From positions 992,001 to 1,056,000 of the forward strand of contig SDUX01000004.1 of the NCBI GenBank assembly GCA_008729055.1: a stretch of 64,000 nucleotides of DNA, read 5' to 3'. The notes beneath the pieces are model-generated. The model made no database searches, was not told the DNA's origin, and worked only from the letters and a program-made list of their open reading frames with translations. This DNA is from Pyropia haitanensis. Its lineage: Eukaryota > Rhodophyta > Bangiophyceae > Bangiales > Bangiaceae. Below, in pieces: positions 40,167 to 51,572 of this stretch (position 1 is the first letter of the stretch; each line of letters begins with the position of its first letter). Made by a program: the position numbers and the translations under genes.

Positions 40167-42994
40167 GATGGCCGCGGTGCGCTGGTGGCGGTTGCCGCGC
40201 GCCCCCGTATCCAGACGTCTCGCATGCACGGGCGTGTGCGCGCGGGGTCGGTGTGATGGGGGCTCAACACCCCCCCGACCGGAACGTCCCTCACCCCGTC
40301 CCCCCCCCCCCCCCGAACCTCCGCACACCCCCGCGGGAGGCAATCGGCGTAGGAGAGCCGGATCACCAGCCGTCGGGGGCGGCAGGGGGGGGAGGGACAC
40401 CGTCGCGCCGCCCGGGCGGGCGGTGCGGCAAGGGCGCGGAACACGCACACGCGGAGAGCACGCCAGGAACGCGAGGTGGGGGGCGCGGGCGCGGCCGGGG
40501 GACAGTCAAAGGCTCCGTCTTCGCGACGGCACAAGACGGGCTACGGGGGTGGGGAGAGAGGCGGGCGATGATGACGTCCAGCACAACGGGGGTGCACACT
40601 GCGAGCCCAAGATGGCGGGGAGGGGTACGGGTGCTCGGCCGTCACGTCGGGCACACCTTCGGACAGAGCTGGGAGAACGTGCCAGAGCGGGGGGGGGGGT
40701 GGGCGCCAGGCACTGGGGAGGCCCAAAACGCGCGCTGGGGGGCCGTCTGGGGCGTGTCGAGGGGCACGCCCTTGGCACAGTGGCCTGGGGTGCCCCTCTG
40801 TGCAGCCGCGCGCCGCCGTCCCCTCCCGCCTGACCCTGCCCCCCTCCCCTGGTGCCTGTTTGGGGGGGTAGGCTGGCTGCTGGCCGCCGCCGAGGGGGAC
40901 GGCCCGCCAAGCTGTTGGCCGCCGCTGCCATTGGCCGGCCGAAAAGTTTCGAAACTTGACGCCGCCCGCCGCCTCGGCCGCCGCCGTCGGAACAATCGCC
41001 AGGATTGATTGGTACACTCGAGACCGAGCCGGCGGCACGGTAGCCACAAACGGTGCCCACGCCTCGGCAGGCGCGGCGCGGCGGGGCCCCCTTTCCCCGG
41101 CAGGCCGCCTCGTCAGGGGCCAACAAACGCCGCCGTAGCGGCGGCGCACCGCCGACCAGACGACCCGACGGCCAGGCTCGCCACAGGGCAGGCCGGAGGG
41201 CCCACCCCAACCGCACGAGTGAGGATGTCTTACACGGACCGCCCGTCACGTGTCGACGACGCATCCAGAGAGAACCAACGCGCGGCCAAAAAATCGTGCA
41301 GGCTGTGGGCGCTCCCCGTCCCTCCCGGCTGCGCCAATCGGAAGCTGCGGGGGGAGGTGGGAAGGAGTCACCCTGCAAGGCTGTGACAGTGCCAGCCCCC
41401 TGCCATTGGCGGTGGCTGTGGGTGGCGGCGGATCAAGAGCGGCGGGGGTGACGGGCGTCGCCGCCCGCCATCAAGTCAAAACTTCTGCCAATCGTTTCTC
41501 GAGGGACAGGGGCGGAGCTCACGAGCCAGACCGACGCTGTGGCGCCACCTGGTCGGGGAGACAGACAAAACACTGGGCGGAGGAGGAAAATAGACGACGT
41601 GGCCGCTTTTTGTGTGATGATCACCCTCAGAGGACTAGGGACGCGGGTGAACACCGTCGGGGAAAGTGCACATTTTCCATTTGTCATTTCGAACAGCAAC
41701 CATGAAGATTTGCGGCAACGCGCCCGCCTCCCTCGCACCACGAGCGGCGGAACAGGCCCGACCAGCGATTGGTTGGTCGCACCAAAACGACGCCACGGCC
41801 TAGTAGGTGCCCCACGTATGTGAACTACGCCGCTGGGTTGATCCAGGGGCGGACCGTCGGTCTCCGAGGGGTGGCGGCAGTGCCCCTCGGGCCTGCGCAG
41901 TGGCCTGCGGTGCATGGAGGCGGAGCAGACATGGGTCCTGCGCGGGGGCGCTTTGGTCAGAGCGAGAGCTGGTTGGACCAACCCACAGCACCATGGAGCG
42001 CGCTTGGAGGGCGCCAGTGAGATCAATCTGATGGCTTGTTCGTGCGGGTTCAAAATTCACCAGTCAAGGAGGCGGCCAGTGTGTTGAGCCAAGCAACTGA
42101 GAAGTAGTCCCCCCAGTGTTTTCTCGCCTAGTCGTGAAAAGTAATTGGACGTACAGTGCGCATCAAGACCGAAGACAGTCTCGTTGCCACATGAAGTCCT
42201 CGACACAGCGCGATTCACCCCGAGCGGGGCTGCCCTTCCATCCGCGCCTCCACGCGTGTGGGGTGCGGCCGCTGCTGGCCGCGTTAGCATGCAGGCTTGC
42301 TCGGGTGGGCCGCCACGTCCAACCCCCGCCCCGCCGTCTCCCCGCCGTCTCCTCGCCGTCCCCCCCTGCATTGGGTGGCCGCCGCGGCTGTCGCGTCCGT
42401 GCTACCCCCCCCGTTACCCTCCCCTCCTTCCCCCCGTCGCTCCCGCCTCGGGTGACGGTGGGGCGCGGCTCTGGCCCCGTCGGCGTGGCAGTGACGGCCC
42501 GCGGTGGCGTGTGGCCCCACCGCGGGGGCGGCGGCAGCGGCAGCGACTGCCGCTGTAGCGGGCAGCAACTGGGAGCGGCAGCGGCGGCGGGAGCGGCAGC
42601 GTCGCTGGTGGCGTCACTGGCGGCGTCTCCGCCAGCGGCAGCGACTCGCGGCAGCTACAGCGTCGGCAGCGGTGGCAGCGGCGGTGGCGTTCGCGGGAGC
42701 GGCCGCGGCGGCGGTCGCGGCGGCGTGACCATCAGCACCCGGGCGCCCTCGTTTTGGGCAGGGGTGGCGGTGCGGCGCCCCGGTGCGCAGGTTGGCGCTA
42801 GCATCCGCGTCACTGCCGGAGCTCCCCTCCTTGCGCGGCCCGGCAGAGCGGGGGTGTGGTGTTGCGTGGCGGCTGGAGCGCGCGGCCGTTGCCGCGCTTG
42901 CGGCGGACGGGAGGGACGGCGTGGCGCCCCTCCCTCCCCTGCCTTGTACGCCTCGCCAGCCGGTCGCGGCTGGGGGTGTTGGGGGGTGAGGGTC
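40167..42994. other. Long divergent region between the bHLH and SAT genes
   Basis: Between 40170 and 40950 the sequence is GC-rich with C and G runs. From about 40920 to 42060 the GC content falls and CCAAT/ATTGG words are frequent (for example 40927, 41003, 41333, 41403, 41488, 41765), as in a promoter region. Frames on either strand have no motif. From 42230 to 42990 it is low complexity, with poly-Ala/Gly frames that may be leader or transit-peptide sequence of the next gene. No gene is called. Confidence 0.4.
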
Positions 42995-44525
42995 ATGGGC
43001 GCCCCCCCCTCGGCGGCGGCGTTTGCTTCCCCCCCTGTGTGCCTGCCGGGTGCGTCTGCCACCGCCACCGCTGCTGCCGCTGCCCCCCGTTCCGCCCCTG
43101 CCACCGCTGCCGCCCTCGCTCCCGCCGCCGCGGCCGTACCGCGGTGGGAACGTCGGCGGGGCGGGGTCGTGCCGCGGCGGCGGCGGTCGTTCGCAGCCAT
43201 GGTGCCACCACCCCTGCGGGCGGCGGCGGCAAGGCCCGCGCCGCCCGCGGTGATGGCCAGTGGTGGCGGTGACGGCGCCGCCGCGAATGACGGCGCCATC
43301 AGCGGCGGCGCCGACGGTGGCGCCAGCGGCGGCGGCGGCGGCAGTAGCCATAGCGTCGGTGGGACGGCGACGGCGGGGGGGCTGCTGCCCCCTCCCCCCC
43401 CCTGGCCCCCCCCCTGCAGGGGGCCCCCCGCAGGACCCGTTTTGGGCATCCATGCAGGCTGAGGCGCGGGCGGCGGCGACGGAGGAGCCACTCCTCGCCT
43501 CCTTCCTCTACGCCACCGTCCTCAACCACCCGACGCTCACGGACGCGCTGTCCTTTCACCTGGCCAATAAGCTCGCGTCCGCCGACATGCCCGCCACCCT
43601 CCTGCAGACGCTCTTCCGGCGAACGCTCGCGGGCGCGCCCGACGCGTGCGCCACCCTCCGCGCGGACCTGGTCGCGGTCGCGACGCGAGACCCCGCGTGC
43701 GACGCGACCATCGAGGCGCTGCTCTACTTTAAGGGGTTCCACGCGCTGCAGGTGTACCGCATCGCGCACGTGTTGTACGGCGCGGGGCGCCGCGAGATGG
43801 CCTACTTCCTCCAGTCCCTCGCCAGCCGGGTGCTGCACGTGGACATCCACCCGGGGGCGGTGATTGGGGCGGGCGCGTTCCTGGACCACGCGACGGGGGT
43901 GGTGGTGGGCGAGACGGCCGTGCTGGGCGAGGGCGTGTCCCTGCTGCACGCCGTCACGCTGGGCGGGACGGGCAAGGCGCACGGCGTGCGGCACCCGCAG
44001 GTGGGCGACGGGGTGGTCATTGGAGCGGGCGCGACGCTGCTGGGCGGCATCACCGTCGGGGGGGGGGCGAGCATCGGCGCGTGCAGCCTCGTCCTCGAAG
44101 ACATCCCGGCGGGGGCGGTGGCTGTAGGCGTGCCGGCGCGGGTGGTGACGCTGGGTAAGCCCAAGGCGGCGGCGCCGGCCGCGGCAGGCGCGTCTGCCGG
44201 CGCAGCGGGGGGGGGGGGTGCGACGCGGGGGGGGGAGGGGGAGAGCACCGACCACCACGTCGCCGCCACCGCCGTGGCGGCGGTGCAGGTGCAGCCGACG
44301 CCGCCCCCGTCGCCGCCGCCGCCGCCAGCGGGTGCGCGCGTGGCGGTGGTGCCGTCGGCAGCCGCCGCTGGCCCGGCCCCGGCGGCACCCGTGGCCGGCG
44401 CCGTCGCGGCCACCGCCCCTGCCCATACGCCCGCCACGCAGTGCGCGTGTGACGTGGCGTGCGAGGGCCTCGACTCGTGCCGCCGTCCGGCTGAGACTGT
44501 CTACGAGGCTAGCGACGGGATGTAA
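42995..44525 (+). CDS. Serine O-acetyltransferase, probably plastid-targeted
   Basis: Makes O-acetylserine from serine and acetyl-CoA, the first step of cysteine synthesis. The alpha-helical N-terminal domain reads PFWASMQAEARAAATEEPLL, ATVLNHPTLTDALSFHLANK, then LLYFKGFHALQVYRIAHVLY; the left-handed beta-helix follows with DIHPGAVIGAGAFLDHATGV (catalytic His), ETAVLGEGVSLLHAVTLGGT and VGDGVVIGAGATLLGGI. A low-complexity linker of about 110 residues leads to a tail with CACDVACEGLDSC and the terminus YEASDGM, recalling the DGI end that docks into cysteine synthase in bacteria. The frame changes at C tracts near 43389-43424; the upstream frame offers MGAPPSAAAFASPPVCLPGA (42995), a plausible transit peptide, or an ATG at 43200. 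Within the downstream frame alone the first ATG is 43260. Confidence 0.85.
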
Positions 44526-45628
44526 GGAGTTGGTAGGGCGGCGGGGGAGGTAAGAGGACAAGAGGCGGGGGAGGGCAAGCAGGGGAAGGATGGGGGGGCG
44601 TGGCACCCAGCTAGATGGTATGATGGTGCGGTCCCGCCTGTCCCTGCCGGGGGTGACCGGCGCAACCGCCCATTCCATGTGCCGTTGCACTGGACGGCGA
44701 GGGTGAGGTGCTGCCGCCGCGGGTCGCCCCGCGCTGGTCCTGGGGCGGAGGTCGGAAGAAGGGGGTGGGGGGGTGGGTAGACGGAGAAGGAGCGGCGGGG
44801 GTGCGGCACCTGCGCTGAGAGGGGTCTCGGGGGTGCTTTGTGCCTACTCGTCCGGTTGACGATGACGCGCCGGATGGGGTGGGGTCCGGTCCACGCCCAA
44901 ACCGGGGGGGGGGGTGGGGGGATGAACGCCAGCCACGCACGCTCGCCGCTGCATGCCGCGTCCTGCCGCTGGTGACTTTCAGGCCACCTATGCCGGCCAA
45001 CAGAGGTGGCACGACGGCGGCCGCCAAGGGGGTGCTGGCTCCCTGACGCCGCCCGCCGCTGGGGGAGATTGGAGGGACGGGCGCACCGCGAGCTCGCGTC
45101 GCCGCCGCCGGGGTGGTGGCGGCGGGGCGGCCGCGGCGCTCCCCCTCCTCCGTCTGGCTCGGCGTGCGTGTCCGTGCGTCGTTGTTTCTTGCACTCTTTG
45201 TTGGTACTTTTTTCGCGCCAAGGCGTAGGAAAGGGGGGAGGCAGGGGGGTGGGGCGGGAAGGAGGGCGGCGGGGAGCGCGGATGAGCCGCCGTGTACTCG
45301 TGACTATCCACGGACGCGGAGCGGCCAGTGGCGGCACATGGCAGACGATCACCCCCTGCCGAGCCCCCCATCTCGCGGCGACAAAGATGGCGACGGTAAC
45401 GGCCGCGGCGGTGAGGTCGGCCCAGCCGCCAGAGGCCAGGCGCGAGGCAGACGACACAGCCGCCGCCGCCGACCCCGCGTCGACAGTCGTCCAAATGGCG
45501 TGCAGCGGCGGCCCGCGCGGCGGCAGCGGTACCGCTACAGACAACAATCGCCAATGGGATGCGCGTGGGGGCGGGCGCGTCCCGCGCCGCCCGCGGTGGG
45601 GGGGGGTGGGTGCGCGCCCCCACACGGG
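44526..45628. other. Convergent gap between the SAT gene and the unknown minus gene
   Basis: About 1.1 kb downstream of two converging genes. A minus frame (45625-44501) contains a short hydrophobic stretch (TAAAVTVAIFVAARWG at about 45400) but has no motif and crosses G/C homopolymers. No gene is called. Confidence 0.4.
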
Positions 45629-45751
45629 TCACGGCGGCGACGGCGTCGCCTCTTCCAGCTCCACCGCGTCCACGTCTGCCCAGAACGCGCGCTGCGCCGC
45701 CCAAAATGACCGCAGCGCCGCGCCGTCGGCACCGCCACCGCCACCGCCACC

Positions 45752-45782
<31 letters not shown>

Positions 45783-47697
45783 CCGTCCCATTCCGCCTCG
45801 CTCCCACTTCCCCCCTCCGCCGCCGGCTCTGCCGCTTCCGCGGCCGCCGCCGCCGGCTCTGCCGGCTGCGCCGCCACCGCCGCCGTCGTCGCCGCCACCC
45901 GCGTGGCCGCGCGCGCGGCGCCCCGCCGCCGCCGCGGGGGTGCCGTCCCCCCTGTCCCCCCGTGCGTCACGACGGGGGGGGAGCCGCCCCGGTCGGCCCG
46001 CCCAGCCGCCGCGTCATCCCCTTCCAAAGCGGCGGCCACAGCCGCCGCCGCGTGCCGGGCAGCGGGCGGCCGCCGGCGGCCGCGGCCGCCGCCCGCCCGC
46101 CCTGCGCGGCGGCCATACACGACCGTGACTGGCGGCGGGGCGGCCAGCGCAGGGGGCGTGGACGAGGGGGAGCCCGACCCGGCGGGCGGCACCACCACCG
46201 CCCCACCCGCCTCGGGGGGCAGCGGCGGGAAGAGGCTGCTCAGGGGGGGGGGGGGTGGGGGGGGGGGGGGACAGGCGACCCGGCGGGGGTCGCCTCCTCC
46301 CTCGCTGCCGTCGTGGCGGCCGGCAACAGCGCCGGCGCCGGGGCTGCGTCGCTGCCGCAGGGCGGCGACGCCACCCGGGCAGGTGCTTGCCGCAGCGGCG
46401 ATGGGGAAGAGGGAGAGGTAGGAGGGGAGGCAGGGGGTGAGGCGGCCGTCCGCAACGCCACCTTGGTACGTCGCCGGCGTGGCGGCGGCGCCTCGTCCAC
46501 CGCCGCCTTGGACGCCCGCCGTCGTTTGGGGTATGGGTTGGCCGCCGCCGCCACCGACGCCGCCGCCGCCGCCGCTGCCGCCGTGCGCCGCGGGGGAACC
46601 CGCGGTCGTGGTGGCGGCGGCGTCGGTGCCGCCTCCAACGCCCCAGGGAGTGCCCTGCCCCGCGTCGCCCGGCGGGGGGATGCCGGTGCCGCCCCCGCAA
46701 CGCCCGCCGCGGCCGCCCTGGCGGGCACGTCGCCGACCCACGGAGCGGGTGGGTGCCGGGGCGGGCCCCACGCGCCCGCCAGCGACGCCACCCCCGCCGC
46801 GCCAGCCGCCAGAGCGGCTGCCCGCCCAGGCAGCGGCGACACTGGCGGTGACAATGGCGGCGACGTGCGCGGCGCGGGCGGCAGGGCGCCGCTGCCACCG
46901 GGGGCACCCACCCGCAGGGGCGGTCCGCCCAGGAGCGGAGGCGTGCGCGGCGGCGACCGCCACACGTTCACGCCCGCGGACGCGGCCGCCCCAGCGGCCA
47001 GGCCACCCCCAAACGCCGGGCTCGGCAGCGGCGACGGCCACGCGTCGAGGTCCATGGCAGCGGACCCGCGGGGCGCGCCCCCCCCGGCGTGCCCCGGCTG
47101 CACCTCTGCCGCCCTCGCCCCCCCGTCCTCCTCCTCATCCCCCTCCTCCTCGGCCACTGCTGCCGCCGCCGCGGTCGCCGCCACCGTCGCCGCTACCGCC
47201 GACGTCGCCACCGCCTCCTCCTCCTCTTCCCAACCCGCAGCGACGGCGGCGGCCACCTCCGCCGCTGCGTCCAGCTGCCGCCCCCAACCGAGCCGCGGCG
47301 GCGCGACCGGCGGCACCAACAGCGGCGGCGGGAGTGCACGGGGCGGCCGCGCGGGGGGTGGCGGCGGTGGCGGCGACCGCGGCCGCAGGGGCCCCACCTC
47401 AATCCGGTCCTCGCTGTCGCTGCCAGCGGTGGCGGCAGCCGCGGCGGGGTGGCGCGCCTTGCCACCGCCCGCCGCCGCCGTGGCGGCGGCCACGATGGCC
47501 GCGGCCGCCGCGGCGGCGGCGGGGCCCGCGACGGGCCACGCGGTGGCGGGCCGCGGCTTGGACCGCCGTGCAGACGGGGAGAGCCACCCGCCAGGCGCAC
47601 CTGCCGGGGCGGGGCCGCCGCCGCCGCCGCCGCCGCCGCCTCGACCGCCGCGCGTGCCGCGGCCGTCACGCCCGCCGCCGGGGGTGTCGGGCGCCAT
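45629..47697 (-). CDS. Unrecognised low-complexity nuclear-type protein
   Basis: About 690 residues from MAPDTPGGGRDGRGTRGG, mostly Ala/Pro/Gly/Ser with acidic patches (GWEEEEEAVATS, EEEGDEEEDGGAR). Distinct elements are a bipartite basic stretch NPYPKRRRASK ... PPPRRRRTKVALRT that looks like a nuclear localisation signal, and a compact C-terminus LRSFWAAQRAFWADVDAVEL ending EEATPSPP. The frame changes at the G tracts 46243-46255 and 46257-46270. The C-terminal FW..VD..EL pattern reminds me of the conserved end of the cohesin regulator sororin, but this is weak. The start at 47697 is the last ATG before Gly-rich sequence. I cannot assign a function. Confidence 0.5.
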
Positions 47698-48566
47698 CAC
47701 GCGCGCCGTCAAGGACGCACCAGCCATCCAGAAGCGGCGGTGGGGGCTGGCACCCACCGCCCAGGGTATTGCACAAGGGAGGGGGGAGCGAGGGGGAAGG
47801 GAGGGGGTGGGACGTGTCGGCGCGCAGAGCGCCGCAACACCGCACGGCACTCGCCGAGTGCCGGCGCAGAATGCAACGGGCGCGCACCCGCTCGCACTTG
47901 GACCTTGCACCGCCGGGTTCCAAGTCAGCAGGCCCTGTCACCCAGCACAAGCCATGGCGGGCTTCATTGGACGCTGTGGCCTTTGTGCAGATCCATCTGG
48001 ATGGGCCCCTTGCACGCGTGTGTGCCTCAACTCCAGCGCTTTGACGTCCTTTAGAACTGTCCCAGTACTTGAATTATGTACAGACAATCGTTGGGATGTG
48101 ACATCGCATGATTGTGTCAAATTACATGAAGCTGTACGAGACACGGATCTGGACGCGAGCCTGCATGAGCCAGGACAGCTTCTCATTGGCTGGATCGGCG
48201 GATCTGCTGGTGTGTGCACCGTTGAATATCGCCCTTTCCGTGTCCTGTACTTCCGAACTACGAAGCTTACAATCCGCTGCAAGGGAACCCCATCGCCCGA
48301 GAACACCGCAGAGGCCCCTCGGCAACCTGCAACGCTGGCAAGCGTACCATCCCCACGGACCTGTGCTCGTAGACACTACCTGCACGGCCATCTTGTGTGC
48401 GCGCTGCTCGTCCACCCCGCTGTACCAACAACGCCGCTGTACCGTGCCAGCGGGCTGGCATCGCCCCCACCCCGCCCATTCGTCGCCGCCCCTTCGACAT
48501 CGCCTGCTCCTTCCCACGCGCTCCGGACCCTCATCATCGCTGGTCCTGTCATTCCCGGGCTTCCCC
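47698..48566. other. Divergent region upstream of ATE1
   Basis: About 870 bp. Part of it (47940-48330) has clearly lower GC content, and a plus frame from 47953 (MAGFIGRCGLCADPSGWAPC, later LHEPGQLLIGWIGG) reads more like protein than its surroundings. It runs on into the ATE1 leader without a stop and cannot be assigned. A minus frame (48306-47938) covers the same part. Confidence 0.35.
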
Positions 48567-51344
48567 ATGCCCCCGCCGCCCCCGCCTCCGGCGGAGCGGG
48601 CTTCCCCCCCTCGGCGCCTGCCCGCCGACATTGTCACCCTCCTCTCTTCTTCCACCTCCCCCTGCGGCTACTGTGGGCACCCGCGGCCGTCGTTTCGGGC
48701 GAATGGGTTCCTGGCCCACCGGCTGTCGCCCGCGTCGTACAATGCGCTCCTCGACGCGGGCTACCGCCGGTCGGGGACGTACGTGTACAAGTCGGCCAAC
48801 GGGGTGACGTGCTGCCAGCACCTGGTCATCCGCCTCGAGGCGGCGCGGTTCGCGCCCAGCCGGTCGCAGCGGAAGCGGCAGGCCAAGCTCCGCCGCCTCC
48901 TGGCCGCAGGAGAGGCTGGGGGGGAGGAGGGGGGCTGCGGAAGGGGGAGGGGGGGAGCGGCGACGCCCTCGCCAGGCAGAAGGAAACGGGAGGTTGGGGA
49001 GGGGAGGGGGGAGGGGACGGCAGGCCGCAGCGGCGGCGCTTCTGCTGCTGCTGCCGCTGCCGCCGCTGTGTCTACGTCTGGTGCTGGCGCCCATGCTCTT
49101 CGGCCACCCCCAACTCCGGGCAGCGCCGCCGCGCCGAGTGGCGACCCAGCAGTGGTGGCCGCGGTGGTGGCGGCTGCAGTGACGGCGGGGGCGGCCGCCT
49201 TGGGTGTGCCGTCAGCTGAGGCGGCGATGCGGGCGGACGCTGCCGCGCTTCGGCGGGTCTCCTTGCTTCCCCGGCGCCCAGGCGGCGGGCGCGGTGTGGG
49301 CGGGGGTAGAGGCGTCGCCGGACCTGCCGCTGACCCTGCGGCTGCTGCTGGCAGTCCCCCCACCCCCACATCTGCAACCGCCCCCGCCGCGCCGGCGGCC
49401 ACCTCTGCTGCGGAGGGCGGCCCCGCCCCGGACGGGGTGGCTTATGCCTGCAACGTGGCCTTTGTGGTGGCCGCCGCGGCGCGGCGGCGGGCGTCGCCCG
49501 CGCCGGCGCCCCCTCCCCCCGCGGCTGGCACTGGGCCCGCCGCGGCCCCCGTCGAGCGGCCGACCAAGGCTGCCTACCTTGCGGCAAAAGCGGCCACGTC
49601 GGCCGCGGCTGCTGCGGAACAGATGGCCACAGCGGCGGCCGTGGCGCCGGCGCTTGGTGCCGTGCCGGGGGTGCTGCGGGTGGAGGTGGTGGCGCCCGGC
49701 TTTGTGAATGTGTGGGTGCGGGCCGCGGCGGCGGGGGCGGCGGCGGACACCCGAAAAGGGGGGGCGGCGGAGGGCACGGACATGGACACGAGCGCGGCAG
49801 ATGGTGGCGCATCGGCACTGCTGGACGGCGCGGAGCGCAGCCATGCATCCAGCCTCAGAAGGGCCGGCGACACTGGAGCGGGCGCCGCGGGCACGCCGTC
49901 CACCGGCACGCCTGACACGCAGCGGCTGCTGACGCGCCTGGGGTTTCCAGCCGCCGGTGGTCGACTCGCCACCGCCAATGGCTGGTCCACTGCTCGCCTG
50001 GGGGGAGGGGGGAACCCCGCAGACGCCGCCAACAGCATTGCGGGTGCGAGCGGCGGCGGCAGTAGCAGCACGGACAGTGAACAGAACACTGCTGGGGCGA
50101 CGCCGGCCGCTAGTGGCGGCGGTGACTTGCCTGCTGGCGGCCTGCGCGTGAAGCTAGCGCCCGCAGCTTTCCACGAGGATGAGTTTGAGCTGTACAAGGC
50201 CTATCAGGCGGCCATCCACGACCGGTCACCCACGTCGTACACCCCCGCTGCCTACAACAACTTCCTCGTCGAGTCACCCCTTCCTCCCCCCTCGGACAGC
50301 TGGGCCAGCAGCGGCGACAGCAGCGACAGCAACGACGACCCCCCCGCCCCTGCCCCTCCCTGTGGCTATGGCACCTTTCACGCGCGCTACGAGCTGAACG
50401 GCACCCTCATTGCCGTTGCGGTACTGGACATCCTCCCCCGCTGTGTGTCATCCGTTTACCTTTTTTATTCCCCGGCGTACGGTCATCTGTCCCTGGGCTC
50501 CCTGTCGGCGCTGCATGAAATCGCCCACACCGCCTCCTTGACGCCCACCTGTCCCGACTTGCGCTACTACTACATGGGCTACTACATCCACACGTGCCCT
50601 AAGATGTCTTACAAGGGGTCCTACGCGCCGTCCGAGCTGCTGTGCGAAGCGACGCAGACGTGGGTGCCCCTCTCCGACGCCGTGGCACGACTGCTGCCGG
50701 GGGGGCGGGCGCCCGTCGAGGTCCGCCCCGCGGTCGCCAGGGACGCTGAGCCCAACTGCGGCGCTCGCTTCCACATCGACGCGGACAGCGATTGTAACCG
50801 GAACAGGGAGAGCGACCGCGATGACGACAGTGATGGCGACGACTGTGGCTATAGTGACCGCCACAGCAGCAGGGGGCCGGCGGCGGCGCACACCAGCGGC
50901 GGCGGGGGCGGCGGCGGCGGCGGCAATGGCCACGGCGACGCCACGGCGGTGGTGCGGCTGGCCCCCCCTGGGGTGCCCGCTGTGCCCACCCCTGCTGTGG
51001 ACGATGCCACCCTCGACGACGTGGCGGTGATGCTGTTTATGCGTGGTGGCTGTGTGCGGCTGCGGCTTGGCGAGGTAGAGGCGTGGGTGTCCGCCGCCGC
51101 CGCCTCTTCCTCCTCCTCTTCGGAAAGAAGCGCCACTGATAGACGCCGTCTGCGACGGGGCGGCGGCAGCAACGGCAGCGACGCTGGCGGCGGTGGCGGT
51201 GGCGGCGACGGCGCCAGTGACCCCGCTGCTGTCGCTGCCCGCGCAGCGGTGGCGGACCTGCGGCGACGTGTCGCGGCGTTTGCGGCCACGGCAGGGGTGG
51301 CGGTGGCGGCTGCGGCGGCGTATGTGCTCGAGGTGGGCTGGTAG
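48567..51344 (+). CDS. ATE1: Arginyl-tRNA--protein transferase (ATE1)
   Basis: A single frame of 925 residues from MPPPPPPPAERASPPRR. The N-terminal ATE domain has C33 and C36 (SPCGYCGHPRPSFRANGFLA), LLDAGYRRSGTYVYK, and C82-C83 (NGVTCCQHLVIRLE): the four cysteines shown in other species to hold a redox-sensitive iron-sulfur cluster. The C-terminal ATE domain (about residues 530-730) reads FELYKAYQAAIHDRSP, YGTFHARYELNGTLIAVAVL, FYSPAYGHLSLGSLSALHEI and YYYMGYYIHTCPKMSYKGSY. The enzyme adds arginine to N-terminal Asp/Glu/oxidised Cys, creating N-degrons. Between the domains lie about 400 residues of Ala/Pro/Gly sequence, and a low-complexity C-terminal tail follows; the family is normally 500-600 residues. 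The frame is unbroken. The ORF is open upstream from 48108, but conservation starts after 48567. Confidence 0.93.
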   Translation: MPPPPPPPAERASPPRRLPADIVTLLSSSTSPCGYCGHPRPSFRANGFLAHRLSPASYNALLDAGYRRSGTYVYKSANGVTCCQHLVIRLEAARFAPSRSQRKRQAKLRRLLAAGEAGGEEGGCGRGRGGAATPSPGRRKREVGEGRGEGTAGRSGGASAAAAAAAAVSTSGAGAHALRPPPTPGSAAAPSGDPAVVAAVVAAAVTAGAAALGVPSAEAAMRADAAALRRVSLLPRRPGGGRGVGGGRGVAGPAADPAAAAGSPPTPTSATAPAAPAATSAAEGGPAPDGVAYACNVAFVVAAAARRRASPAPAPPPPAAGTGPAAAPVERPTKAAYLAAKAATSAAAAAEQMATAAAVAPALGAVPGVLRVEVVAPGFVNVWVRAAAAGAAADTRKGGAAEGTDMDTSAADGGASALLDGAERSHASSLRRAGDTGAGAAGTPSTGTPDTQRLLTRLGFPAAGGRLATANGWSTARLGGGGNPADAANSIAGASGGGSSSTDSEQNTAGATPAASGGGDLPAGGLRVKLAPAAFHEDEFELYKAYQAAIHDRSPTSYTPAAYNNFLVESPLPPPSDSWASSGDSSDSNDDPPAPAPPCGYGTFHARYELNGTLIAVAVLDILPRCVSSVYLFYSPAYGHLSLGSLSALHEIAHTASLTPTCPDLRYYYMGYYIHTCPKMSYKGSYAPSELLCEATQTWVPLSDAVARLLPGGRAPVEVRPAVARDAEPNCGARFHIDADSDCNRNRESDRDDDSDGDDCGYSDRHSSRGPAAAHTSGGGGGGGGGNGHGDATAVVRLAPPGVPAVPTPAVDDATLDDVAVMLFMRGGCVRLRLGEVEAWVSAAAASSSSSSERSATDRRRLRRGGGSNGSDAGGGGGGGDGASDPAAVAARAAVADLRRRVAAFAATAGVAVAAAAAYVLEVGW

Positions 51345-51482
51345 AGCGGGCAGAGGGGAAGGGGGAGCGGGGTGGTGCGGACCGACGACAGGAGCGGGGG
51401 TGAGGGTGGCCGGCCGCCGCTGCGTGAGGGGGTGGGGGGCGGTCCCAACACCCTCGGCGGCCGTTCCCCCCCTCATCGACCA

Positions 51483-51572
51483 GACAGGGGTCGTGCGACA
51501 GACAGAGGTCATGCGACGGACAGGGGTCACACGACGAACACGGGTCGTGCGACAGACAAGGGTCATACGACG
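51483..51572. repeat. 18-bp tandem repeat, five units
   Basis: Unit gacaggggtcgtgcgacg repeated at 51483, 51501, 51519, 51537 and 51555 with one to four changes per unit, then a decayed sixth. It lies about 140 bp past the ATE1 stop codon. Confidence 0.85.

Noticed and set aside
45962..49219. 1,085-codon plus frame
   Set aside because: Antisense to the unknown minus gene for most of its length and then overlaps the ATE1 leader; no domain. Only the 47953-48320 patch is noted separately.
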